This document shows, one piece after another, positions 6,949 through 13,893 of a stretch of 18,161 bases of DNA (position 1 is its first letter; every line of letters starts with the position of its first letter). Source of the stretch: CAZJZH01 sp964550465 (lineage in GTDB: Bacteria; Patescibacteriota; Patescibacteriia; JACRDY01); NCBI GenBank assembly GCA_964550465.1, contig CAZJZH010000017.1:1-18161 (forward strand), read 5' to 3'. A model generated the notes under the pieces. The model ran no database searches and was not told where the DNA came from. It saw only the letters and a program-made list of their open reading frames with translations. The position numbers and the translations under genes are program-made.

Positions 6949-7374
6949 TTACGTTCCCTGCGACGCATTGAGCAGCACTTCAACCACAAAGATGGTAATA
7001 GAATAGCTCATCAGCACAATCGCCAGACCAATAGCAGCGTTGCGCATCCAGCTCTGGGCCTCACTGACCTGTTCGCTGTTACCACCAGCCGTCATCCAAC
7101 GGAAGCCAGCGTAGACAATAATCACTACGAAGATAATACCGAGAAAGCCCAGTACCTCTCTAATCAGGCGGTAAATAGTCAGTTGGAAATCTTCTGTCTC
7201 GCCATTATCTTGACCATAAACATCTTCACCAATTTCTTCAAGACCGCCGTTGGAGACTGTCTGCCACAGTGGGTTGTTGTCAATTTCCGCATTATCATCA
7301 GCCATGACTACCTGCGGCAATAAGATGCTGCTAGCTAAGAGTAGAGCCATGACTGATAGTAAGAGAGAGCGCAT
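6949..7374 (-). CDS. Pilin-like protein P12 (VirB2/T4SS pilin family)
   Basis: Last gene of the array, 141 residues. A signal peptide ends near residue 25 (VMA then DD), the one member whose predicted mature end is not Gln. An acidic extracytoplasmic segment spans 26-70. Helix 1 is at about 74-93, the loop FRWMTAGGNSEQVSEAQSWM at 91-110, and helix 2 at 113-135. The two-helix layout with a basic or polar loop matches VirB2-like pilins, whose loop faces the cytoplasm. It starts one base after the P11 stop codon, so translation is probably coupled. Confidence 0.82.
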   Translation of the reverse strand: MRSLLLSVMALLLASSILLPQVVMADDNAEIDNNPLWQTVSNGGLEEIGEDVYGQDNGETEDFQLTIYRLIREVLGFLGIIFVVIIVYAGFRWMTAGGNSEQVSEAQSWMRNAAIGLAIVLMSYSITIFVVEVLLNASQGT

Positions 7375-7375
7375 A

Positions 7376-7771
7376 CTAACTTGGGCTAGAGATAAGAATA
7401 ATAGTCCGTGTCACAAAGGTAGTGATGACATAACTCATGATGACAATCAGCAACCCAATGACTGCGTTGCGTAGCAGTTGCCGAGCTTTGCTGACCTGTT
7501 CATCGTTACCACCAGCCGTCATCCACTGAATACCAGCGTAAATAGTCAAGATAAGGAACAGGATGCCAACAATACTAAAGACAATGATGATGCCATTAGA
7601 CACTACCCGCGCCCAGGGGTTTTCCCACTCAGCGGTCTGTTCATCAAAGCCAGCTTGTTTACCAACTTCAATCAAATTACCACCAATGGTAGTGTCTTGA
7701 GCCAACACCGGCACCGCTACTGCGGTCATCAGTAAGCTAGCTAAGGCGATTGTCATGACTAATTGTTTCAT
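7376..7771 (-). CDS. Pilin-like protein P11 (VirB2/T4SS pilin family)
   Basis: 131 residues. The signal peptide ends at VLA with mature QDTTIG. The segment KQAGFDEQTAEWENPW at 38-53 shares the AGF motif with P7 and P8. Helix 1 is at about 60-81, GGNDEQV at 87-93 with basic residues K95, R97 and R101 following, and helix 2 at 103-127. Its ATG overlaps the P10 stop codon by four bases (ATGA type), a direct sign of translational coupling. Confidence 0.84.
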   Translation of the reverse strand: MKQLVMTIALASLLMTAVAVPVLAQDTTIGGNLIEVGKQAGFDEQTAEWENPWARVVSNGIIIVFSIVGILFLILTIYAGIQWMTAGGNDEQVSKARQLLRNAVIGLLIVIMSYVITTFVTRTIILISSPS

Positions 7772-8256
7772 AAGCCGCTAGTAGAGAAAAGAAGTTGAAT
7801 AAAGCCGGCCCCCGGACCAAGGTTTGAGCCATCATAGCCACCACTAACCCCGGTAAAGATAACGATCATGTAGGTAATGGTGAAAGCAAACATAGTCAAC
7901 GCAAAGCCAATAACAGCATTCCGCAGCTGGGTTTTAGACTTTTCCACCTGCTCATCATTACCGCCAGCCAGCATCCAGCGTAATCCGGCAATAACTGCCA
8001 AGATTAAGAATACCACACCAGTCAGCGATAAAATAGTCTGGATAATCTGAGCAATCACCGCACCGGTGCTCTCTGCTGTTTGTTTATCACCATAGCCAGA
8101 GCCGCCCAAGAAGCGATTGAGCGCTTCTTCGCTGACTGCCCCAGCACTTTCGCCACTGCCATCGCTGGGCTGCGCCTGCACGGTTGACACAGTCACCGCA
8201 AACAAGCTAATGCCGAGGATAGTGACTGCCAAGATTGTGCTAATAGTCAAACGCAT
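7768..8256 (-). CDS. Pilin-like protein P10 with C-terminal tail (VirB2/T4SS pilin family)
   Basis: 162 residues from the ATG at 8254-8256. I prefer this to an ATG at 8287-8289, which would overlap P9 by 32 bases and put 11 polar residues before the signal peptide. The upstream AGG at good spacing supports this choice. The signal peptide ends at VQA with mature QPSDGS. A Gly/Ser/Ala-rich segment spans 31-65. Helix 1 is at 72-93, GGNDEQV at 98-104, and helix 2 at 114-136. A 26-residue Gly-rich tail ending in FIQLLF is otherwise matched only by P8. Confidence 0.83.
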   Translation of the reverse strand: MRLTISTILAVTILGISLFAVTVSTVQAQPSDGSGESAGAVSEEALNRFLGGSGYGDKQTAESTGAVIAQIIQTILSLTGVVFLILAVIAGLRWMLAGGNDEQVEKSKTQLRNAVIGFALTMFAFTITYMIVIFTGVSGGYDGSNLGPGAGFIQLLFSTSGL

Positions 8257-8257
8257 A

Positions 8258-8692
8258 TTAATTACCTGAGGCGACTCGTAGGGCGGCAAAGACGGTCCAA
8301 CTGATCACGCCGGCTGATAAGACTAAAATGATGCCGATAGTGTTGTTGCGCAGCAGCCCCTTCGCCTTGTTAACTCGCTCTTCATTACCCCCAGCCGAGA
8401 ACCAAATAGTACCGGCGTAAAAAATGTAGACAAAAAAGAAGACACCCAGCAAGCTCAATAAAATATTGACCACGAAAGCGGCGGCGTCAATCAGGGCAGT
8501 CGATTCATTGATATCAGTATTAAGTTGCGCACCCTCTTCACCGGCCAGTAACTCTAACCGACCACCAATATCTTCAACTTTGTGGCTGGTAGTAGTACTG
8601 TCATCATCATCGTCCTGACTAAAAACTGGCTGAGTTGCTGTCAGCAACCCACCAAATAACAGTGTTGTGATGAGCGCAATGCGAATCGTCAT
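8258..8692 (-). CDS. Pilin-like protein P9 with an Asp-rich N-terminus
   Basis: 144 residues. The signal peptide ends at VFS with mature QDDDDDS, a five-Asp run just after cleavage. Helix 1 at 72-96 is very aromatic (FFFVYIFYAG). The loop reads TIWFSAGGNEERVNKAKGLL, with the usual WMT replaced by WFS. Helix 2 is at 118-140. It ends one base before P10 and starts five bases after the P8 stop codon. Confidence 0.82.
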   Translation of the reverse strand: MTIRIALITTLLFGGLLTATQPVFSQDDDDDSTTTSHKVEDIGGRLELLAGEEGAQLNTDINESTALIDAAAFVVNILLSLLGVFFFVYIFYAGTIWFSAGGNEERVNKAKGLLRNNTIGIILVLSAGVISWTVFAALRVASGN

Positions 8693-8697
8693 AGTAT

Positions 8698-9162
8698 TTA
8701 TGCAAATATCTGCTGGAACAATAGACTGACCCCGCCAATTTGCGCCACACTGCCCAGACTATTGACCACAAAGGTGGCAATGGCAAAGGAGGTGAAGACA
8801 ATCAGTAGGCCAATAGCGCCATTGCGCACCCAGCCCTTAGCCTTGTCAACCTGCTCAGCATTACCACCAGCTGTCATCCACAGGAAGCCAGCATAGACTG
8901 TGAAGAGTAACATCACCACTCCCAACAGTGCGATAATGCCCCGAATCAGATTACCAATAAACACCGATGGCTTATTGCTAACACTATTACCACTAGCATC
9001 AAGAAACTCCCCAGTGGTATCAAAATCAGTCAATGGGGCAAAGCCAGCCTCTGGCAAACTCGTACCAGTCTGAGCGTCTACTACTACTACTGGCAACAAA
9101 AAACCTCCACAGACCAACAAGATCAACAGCAGTACACCAAATTGTTTGACTGTTGCCTGCAT
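8698..9162 (-). CDS. Pilin-like protein P8 with C-terminal tail (VirB2/T4SS pilin family)
   Basis: 154 residues. The signal peptide ends at VDA with mature QTGTSL. PEAGFAPLTDFD at 37-48 carries the AGF motif shared with P7 and P11. Helix 1 is at about 73-92, WMTAGGNAEQVDKAKG at 95-110, and helix 2 at 115-137. The tail GGVSLLFQQIFA extends past helix 2 and resembles the end of P10. P8 may therefore have a second contact surface or a short amphipathic end. Confidence 0.83.
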   Translation of the reverse strand: MQATVKQFGVLLLILLVCGGFLLPVVVVDAQTGTSLPEAGFAPLTDFDTTGEFLDASGNSVSNKPSVFIGNLIRGIIALLGVVMLLFTVYAGFLWMTAGGNAEQVDKAKGWVRNGAIGLLIVFTSFAIATFVVNSLGSVAQIGGVSLLFQQIFA

Positions 9163-9174
9163 AACAATACTTAT

Positions 9175-9618
9175 TTAAAACGTAGCGGCTGGCCCAGAGG
9201 CAAGTACCCCAATCAACCAGTTAGTCAGCATAGCCGCCCCAGCCAGTAAGACCAATGCTACAAATGACCCACGTAGTACAGCCTTAGCTCGAGTAATCCG
9301 CTCTTCTTGACCTTCTGCCGTCATCCACAGCCAACCAGCTAAGATAATAAAGATGCTAGCCACTACCACGCCCAGGGCATTGGCTGCTAATACTATGCGC
9401 CCCGCTATGAGCACTAGTTGATTGGAATTTTGCCCTTCCGGCGTGGTGTCTTCAAAGCCAGCCTCATCACCAATATCACCCAATCGCTCACCACCGTTCT
9501 GTAGACTTGGTAGCGCTTTGTCCTCAGCCTGCGCTAAGGCGGCAGTGCAAACAAACAAAGCTCCACAGATAATAACCAGGAGCTTGAGTAGCCAGCTATG
9601 TCGATCTAGTGCCTGCAT
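9175..9618 (-). CDS. Pilin-like protein P7, divergent loop (VirB2/T4SS pilin family)
   Basis: 147 residues. The signal peptide ends at ALA with mature QAEDKA. NGGERLGDIGDEAGFEDTTP at 41-60 has the array's common Gly/Asp/AGF pattern. Helix 1 is at about 74-96. The loop reads WMTAEGQEERITRAKAVLRG, so GGN has become EGQ and QV has become RI. P5 and P6 share this style, which suggests a second subfamily. Helix 2 is at 118-139. Confidence 0.8.
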   Translation of the reverse strand: MQALDRHSWLLKLLVIICGALFVCTAALAQAEDKALPSLQNGGERLGDIGDEAGFEDTTPEGQNSNQLVLIAGRIVLAANALGVVVASIFIILAGWLWMTAEGQEERITRAKAVLRGSFVALVLLAGAAMLTNWLIGVLASGPAATF

Positions 9619-9623
9619 AAGGA

Positions 9624-10046
9624 TTAGGTAACGGCGTCAATGACTCGATCAAGCACAAAGGCGGCGATGGCATAGGCGCCAAACAAGATAACTACCGCGA
9701 TGACAGAATTACGAATAGTATTCTTAGCCTTAGTAATGCGCTCTTCATTACCCTGAGCGGTCAGCCACTGCCAAGCAGCAATAACAATAACGATAAAGAA
9801 CACGATACCGATCACCCCCATGGCGTAGCCAAAGATTTGTCCGGCCGCTACTTCTGGCGCTACCGCCTCTGAGCCCAGTCCACTCCTCTCAGCGGTAAGT
9901 TTAGCTTGGTCAGATGCATCTAACAATCCAGTGTTTTCATCTGGTTGCGCTAAGGCCGAAAAGGCCAGCGCTCCAGCTAGAACAGTCATAGCTACAACAA
10001 TAGCCAGGCGAATAGTTATAAATGGTGGTTTATGAACGGTAAACAT
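9624..10046 (-). CDS. Pilin-like protein P6, divergent loop (VirB2/T4SS pilin family)
   Basis: 140 residues. The N-region before the signal core is longer than in its neighbours (MFTVHKPPFITIR). The signal peptide ends at ALA with mature QPDENT. Helix 1 is at about 71-91. The loop reads WLTAQGNEERITKAKNTIRN, the ER-I-T-K-A-K form shared with P7. Helix 2 is at 115-136. It is spaced five bases before P7 and three bases after P5. Confidence 0.8.
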   Translation of the reverse strand: MFTVHKPPFITIRLAIVVAMTVLAGALAFSALAQPDENTGLLDASDQAKLTAERSGLGSEAVAPEVAAGQIFGYAMGVIGIVFFIVIVIAAWQWLTAQGNEERITKAKNTIRNSVIAVVILFGAYAIAAFVLDRVIDAVT

Positions 10047-10049
10047 AGG

Positions 10050-10472
10050 CTATGATCCGCCTTGAGTGGCTTGAATAGCCACATCGAGGACGTAGTCGGT
10101 AATAACGTAGGCTGAGACGGTGATAACCATGCCGATGATGCCTTGGATAATCGTCTTGCGAGCCTTGGTAATTTTTTCATCGTTGCCATCAGCGGTCAGC
10201 CAGCGTACACCGGCAATAACAATCTGGACTAAGAAAATAATACCCAGCAGCGACAGTAGCACACCGACTACGTTACCAACCACTACAGCTGGTTGGGATT
10301 CTAGGTTTGCGACATCTTGTTCGTACGCTTCTTTGGCTGCATCATTGAGGCCAAAGTTGTCATCTTTGTTAGTGCCACCGGTCTGAGCCTGTACCAAGAA
10401 TGTGCCGCCAAATAGTAGTGACACTACCACAGCAGCAACTGATAATCGACGAATAATTGGGGAAATGGTCAT
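10050..10472 (-). CDS. Pilin-like protein P5, divergent loop (VirB2/T4SS pilin family)
   Basis: 140 residues. The signal peptide ends at VQA with mature QTGGTN. The segment 31-62 is acidic and contains a predicted short helix (DAAKEAYEQDVANLE). Helix 1 is at about 66-88. The loop reads WLTADGNDEKITKARKTI, with DGN in place of GGN. Helix 2 is at 111-130. It is the first gene after the large hairpin at 10492-10546, so its level relative to P3 and P4 may be set there. Confidence 0.8.
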   Translation of the reverse strand: MTISPIIRRLSVAAVVVSLLFGGTFLVQAQTGGTNKDDNFGLNDAAKEAYEQDVANLESQPAVVVGNVVGVLLSLLGIIFLVQIVIAGVRWLTADGNDEKITKARKTIIQGIIGMVITVSAYVITDYVLDVAIQATQGGS

Positions 10473-10491
10473 AGACAGTATTATGACGAAA

Positions 10492-10546
10492 GAGCACCTG
10501 CGTGACGGACTTCCTTACTAGAGAAGGCCCATCTTCGCAGGTGCTC
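10492..10546 (-). terminator. Strong hairpin between P4 and P5: partial terminator or processing site
   Basis: A perfect 11-bp stem (GAGCACCTGCG / CGCAGGTGCTC, 10492-10502 with 10536-10546) closes a loop that contains a second hairpin (CTTCCTT/AGAAGG). On the minus strand only TTTCG follows, so the U-tract is weak. It lies in the only large gap inside the P3-P12 run (93 bases). Candidate roles are partial termination, protection of the upstream P3-P4 mRNA 3' end, or an RNase site. Confidence 0.55.
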
Positions 10547-10565
10547 GCAGTAAAATCGCTACTGA

Positions 10566-10979
10566 TTAGGAACCTGAAGCGCTTTCCAGCACACTCAAGA
10601 CGAAGCGGGCGATACCCCAGGCTGAGATGATGATAACCAGACCGATCACACCAGCGCCAATCAATTGACGAGCCTGACTGACCTGTTCTTCGTTACCACC
10701 GGCAGTCATCCAGCGGAAACCACCAGCCAAGATGATCACTACGGCCACGATACCGAGGATACCCAGCGCTGAGTTAATGATGTTTGAAACAGTCACTCGG
10801 ATGTCTTGGTCAGACAATTCGAGGTTGTCACTGACAACACCGGTACCGAATGGGTCATCTGGGTTGAATTGAAATTCCCCACCACCGTTACCGTTGCCAT
10901 TTTGAGCCAAAGCTACTGGCGCAGCCACCAGGGTGACGGCGAACAGGGCGACCAGCATGGCGGCAAATAGTTTTTTCAT
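10566..10979 (-). CDS. Pilin-like protein P4 (VirB2/T4SS pilin family)
   Basis: 137 residues. The signal peptide ends at ALA, and the mature protein opens with an Asn/Gly repeat (QNGNGNGGGEF) like a flexible spacer. Helix 1 is at about 69-88, FRWMTAGGNEEQVSQARQLI at 88-107, and helix 2 at 110-132. It is closest to P3: both have the GAGVIGL/GASVIGL start of helix 2 and an IARFV end. P3 and P4 look like a recent duplication. The leader before the ATG is AT-rich with no Shine-Dalgarno. Confidence 0.84.
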   Translation of the reverse strand: MKKLFAAMLVALFAVTLVAAPVALAQNGNGNGGGEFQFNPDDPFGTGVVSDNLELSDQDIRVTVSNIINSALGILGIVAVVIILAGGFRWMTAGGNEEQVSQARQLIGAGVIGLVIIISAWGIARFVLSVLESASGS

Positions 10980-11008
10980 ACGTATTTTTGTTGAATTATT
11001 TTAAATTT

Positions 11009-11392
11009 TTAAGCCGAGGCATTGACAAGCACCTCAATGACAAAGCGAGCAATACCGTAGGCTGACAGAATAATAGCTAAACCAATAACTGAAGCACCCA
11101 TCATCTTACGAGCGTTACCCACCTGTTCATCATTACCACCAGCCGTCATCCACAGGAAACCAGCGTAAACGAAGATAACCACGGCGATAATACCAAGCAA
11201 GCCCAGGGCTGAGTTAATGATCAGAGAAATAGTATCACGGACATCACCGGTAGCTAAGCCAGTTTTGTCAGCATATTCGAGGCCTAAATCGGCAGTAGTC
11301 AACTGGGCTGAAGCTAGCTGTGGCACTACCATGCCACCCAGTACCAGGGTCAGCAGCATGCCAAAGAGGAACGCATAGTTTCGCATAAACAT
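11009..11392 (-). CDS. Pilin-like protein P3 (VirB2/T4SS pilin family)
   Basis: 127 residues, the shortest member. The signal peptide ends at ASA with mature QLTTAD. ADKTGLATGDVRDTISLIIN at 41-60 is the form I associate with the common Patescibacteria pilin annotated from its TrbC/VirB2 or T4SS_pilin domain. Helix 1 is at 61-79, WMTAGGNDEQVGNARKMM at 81-98, and helix 2 at 101-123. The start could be the first or the third codon (both ATG). It heads the P3-P12 block behind a candidate promoter at 11437-11465, so it and P4 may be the major subunits. Confidence 0.87.
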   Translation of the reverse strand: MFMRNYAFLFGMLLTLVLGGMVVPQLASAQLTTADLGLEYADKTGLATGDVRDTISLIINSALGLLGIIAVVIFVYAGFLWMTAGGNDEQVGNARKMMGASVIGLAIILSAYGIARFVIEVLVNASA

Positions 11393-11436
11393 GTGGGTTA
11401 GATAAGTGAGGAAATGATTATCTTTAGATTTACTCC

Positions 11437-11465
11437 ATTGTACCGATTTTTGCCATTTTGCGCAA
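11437..11465 (-). promoter_or_regulatory. Candidate promoter of the P3-P12 block
   Basis: Minus-strand TTGCGC (11465-11460), 17-base spacer, TACAAT (11442-11437), giving a leader of about 38 bases before P3. The -10 box is good (five of six) and the -35 box weak. A perfect TTGACA at 11477-11472 lies too far upstream for this -10. This 100-base gap is the largest in the array and has no terminator for P2. Confidence 0.45.
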
Positions 11466-11492
11466 ACAAGTTGTCAAGCAATTGTACACAGA

Positions 11493-11903
11493 CTAGCTGC
11501 TAATACCAGTAGCACCGGTCAGGCTGGTAATAACAAAGTTGACAATAATATAGGCAGCAAAGACCGCTACCAGGCCGGCCGCTGCCCAGACAATAGTCTT
11601 TTTAGCGGCATTGATACTGTTTTTTCCATCTTTATCACCGCCAGACTCTTGACCGATAATCAACTGAACGCCACCGACCACTAACATCGCAAAGGCCGCC
11701 GCGCCCACTACACCCAAGAGCACATTGACGATATTGCCAGTCAGATCCTGCACTAATGTATCGCCGGTAAATTGCTTGGTTGGTAAATCTTCTCGCAGTG
11801 AACGAAAGCCGGTGTCTGACTGGGCCCAGCTACGGTGCGGCAGAAAGGTGCTGAGGAAAGCGACCAGATATAAGAAGGTATAACGTTTATTCATAGTAGT
11901 CAT
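11493..11903 (-). CDS. Pilin-like protein P2, atypical loop
   Basis: 136 residues. The signal peptide ends at SWA with mature QSDTGF. Helix 1 is at about 58-84 and helix 2 at 104-127, so the fold matches its neighbours. The loop, however, reads GQESGGDKDGKNSINAAKKT and lacks the W-[ML]-T-A-G-G-N signature. It is highly charged and Gly-rich. It is closer to P1 in position than in sequence. Its ATG overlaps the P1 stop codon by one base (TAATG), indicating translational coupling; an ATG three codons later is an alternative. Confidence 0.75.
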   Translation of the reverse strand: MTTMNKRYTFLYLVAFLSTFLPHRSWAQSDTGFRSLREDLPTKQFTGDTLVQDLTGNIVNVLLGVVGAAAFAMLVVGGVQLIIGQESGGDKDGKNSINAAKKTIVWAAAGLVAVFAAYIIVNFVITSLTGATGISS

Positions 11904-12487
11904 TAAAAGCTGCCGTCTGGACGCTCAGGGCCTTGCGCGCCCTCGGGTCTGGCACATGGATTGTCCCATGGTCGACCAAACAGCGTTTCAGCCGCGCCAC
12001 GATCCGTACCCTCCCCCGCGCCAATCACCACTAGGACTACGTGGACAATCTGCCAGGCAAAGGCGATGATAAAAATACCAATAACTGCGTTAACTAAGAT
12101 ACCTTTGGCTGACTTAATCTTATCTGGACTACCAGCCGAAATGATAAAGGAAATACCGCCCCAGACAAACATAGCAAAGGCAACGGCGCCAAAAATGCCA
12201 AAGATAATCCGGGCCAGCTCATTGGCTAAACCGAGGAAATCACACAGCGTACAAGACCCACAGTAGACACAGGCTTTGCTGACTCCCTTGAGCAGGCCAC
12301 CATGCTGAACGCCGCTAAACAGGGCCGCATAGGCACCATTTGATACCGCCTCACCGGTCTCTTGGTTTTTTGGTAAACACTCTTGTGGAATACCATCCTT
12401 TTCTTGAGCCAGGACCGGTTGAGCAACTGCCAAGAGTAAGCCACTCAAAGCGGTGATGATGATAGCTATAGTCAGTAGCTTTTTCAT
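11903..12487 (-). CDS. Pilin-like protein P1 with six cysteines (VirB2/T4SS pilin family)
   Basis: 194 residues, the longest of the array. The signal peptide ends at VLA with mature QEKDGI. The extracytoplasmic part has C37 and a CVYCGSCTLC cluster (C73, C76, C79, C82) directly before helix 1 (about 90-117). The loop ISFIISAGSPDKIKSAKGIL has the K-x-x-x-A-K pattern without GGN. Helix 2 is at 131-155. A 39-residue polar tail ends with C178 and a Pro/Glu-rich stretch. An even cysteine number outside the membrane fits disulfides, possibly made by the DsbA-like protein at 5973-6716. It starts three bases after the binding-protein stop codon. It may be a tip or base subunit; that is a guess. Confidence 0.8.
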   Translation of the reverse strand: MKKLLTIAIIITALSGLLLAVAQPVLAQEKDGIPQECLPKNQETGEAVSNGAYAALFSGVQHGGLLKGVSKACVYCGSCTLCDFLGLANELARIIFGIFGAVAFAMFVWGGISFIISAGSPDKIKSAKGILVNAVIGIFIIAFAWQIVHVVLVVIGAGEGTDRGAAETLFGRPWDNPCARPEGAQGPERPDGSF

Positions 12488-12490
12488 AGC

Positions 12491-13873
12491 CTAGTAGGTT
12501 TGAGAAACTTTACTGGCCGCAATCTGGACCGCTTCCCGGACTGTTAACTGGCCAGACACTACTGTATTAATCAAATCAGCAAAGGCGGCTTCGGCCGCGG
12601 CCGGGTTCTGACCATGGTACCAGCTCTGGGCCGTCAACAACTGTTCAACAAACGGCCGTAACGTTTCTTGCTCAACCTGGTAGGCGATCAGTGAGCGCAG
12701 TGCGGTTGGCTTCTGGGTAGCGTCAACATATTTCTGCGCCTGCTCAGGCTGTGTGGCGGCAAAGTTCAAGAAATCCCAGGCCCAGTTAGCGTGGGCTGTT
12801 TTTTTCGACACTCCTTCTATCCAGTAATTTGCCACATTGACCGTCGGGTTGCCCTCAATCTGTGGGGCGGTAGTGTAGCCAAAGTTGAGTTTTGGTGCCC
12901 GATTCTGAATATCTACCAAATGGTATGAGTAGCCAAAGAAAAAGGCTGATTCACCGCTAATAAAGGCATCAAAGGAATTAGGCATTTCATCGTTCCAGGT
13001 GTAGACCTCTTTAGCTGGGTAAGCAAAGTCGGTATAAAAAATAGTGGCTTCGTCCCCCGGCGGGATATCCCGCTTGCCTAGCTGGGCTGGTACTTGGTGA
13101 AATGTAGCGCGGTTGCTGTACTCCATGACTGTACCGTTCTGCATCATCAGTAGTGACAAAATATCAAAAGAGCGGGTGACGTTATCAGCCGTGCCGATAG
13201 CCGCACCGGCTTGAATGATATTGCCGTCTCGGTCTTGGCGGGTAATGGTTTTGACTTGGTCCTGGAACTCTAGCCAGGTCTGTGGTGGCTCAGGGATACC
13301 GGCGGCATTGAGGATGTCTCGATTGTAAAACAGTACCATGGTATCAACCGCCAACGGCAAGCCATAAATCTGATTATCAATCACCACATCATCTGCCACC
13401 ACATCAACAAACGTATTGCGCAGCTGTGACGGGCTGATCAACTTATTGGTGATGATGTCGATGCTCTTGTCAGTTTTGAAGCCACCTAGTCGCTCTACCA
13501 CTCGTTCTTGAGTGACCGGCACGCTCGCTGGAGCGGCTTGCAGCTTTGACTGGTACTTACGCATCCAGGTGTTATGGACGGTGAAGAGGTCCGGCCCCCG
13601 ATCTTCGGCCAATGCTTCCAGTAGCTGCTGTTCGTATTCTGCAAAGCGCAAAGTCCGCACTTCAATGGTGACATTTGGGTGCTGCGCCGAGTAGGCCGTG
13701 ATAATGTCTTCCATGTCACGAGGGCTGTCCCACACCCGCCAGTAGGTCAGCGTCACTGGTGCGTGAGCTCGCTGAGCATCTTGTGAAACGGTATTACAAC
13801 CAAAGCCTGTAGTCACCAGCACTACCATTAACACTAGTACCGGTAATAATTTGGTTAATCGTTTGAAAAACAT
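12491..13873 (-). CDS. Family-1 extracellular solute-binding lipoprotein
   Basis: 460 residues. The signal peptide ends in LVTTGFGC, a lipobox variant with C26 as the lipidated cysteine, so the protein is probably tethered to the outer face of the cytoplasmic membrane. The mature part opens with VTLTYWRVWDSP and carries blocks typical of sugar-type binding proteins: RGPDLFTVHNTWM near 92-104 and IYGLPLAVDTMVLFYNRDIL near 168-187. Family 1 proteins usually deliver mono- or oligosaccharides to an ABC importer, but no permease or ATPase gene is in the window. It lies 20 bases after galU and 3 bases before P1, so it seems co-transcribed with both; a surface sugar-binding role is possible. Confidence 0.87.
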   Translation of the reverse strand: MFFKRLTKLLPVLVLMVVLVTTGFGCNTVSQDAQRAHAPVTLTYWRVWDSPRDMEDIITAYSAQHPNVTIEVRTLRFAEYEQQLLEALAEDRGPDLFTVHNTWMRKYQSKLQAAPASVPVTQERVVERLGGFKTDKSIDIITNKLISPSQLRNTFVDVVADDVVIDNQIYGLPLAVDTMVLFYNRDILNAAGIPEPPQTWLEFQDQVKTITRQDRDGNIIQAGAAIGTADNVTRSFDILSLLMMQNGTVMEYSNRATFHQVPAQLGKRDIPPGDEATIFYTDFAYPAKEVYTWNDEMPNSFDAFISGESAFFFGYSYHLVDIQNRAPKLNFGYTTAPQIEGNPTVNVANYWIEGVSKKTAHANWAWDFLNFAATQPEQAQKYVDATQKPTALRSLIAYQVEQETLRPFVEQLLTAQSWYHGQNPAAAEAAFADLINTVVSGQLTVREAVQIAASKVSQTY

Positions 13874-13893
13874 AGGTGAGGAAGATGTTTGTT

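Noticed and set aside
8257..8289. Upstream start for P10
   Set aside because: It would overlap P9 by 32 bases and put a polar stretch before the signal peptide. The ATG at 8256 fits better.
11903..12487. Ferredoxin-like iron-sulfur protein (P1 cysteine cluster)
   Set aside because: The cluster is on the exported side, after a signal peptide and before a membrane helix, and only four close cysteines of one motif are present.
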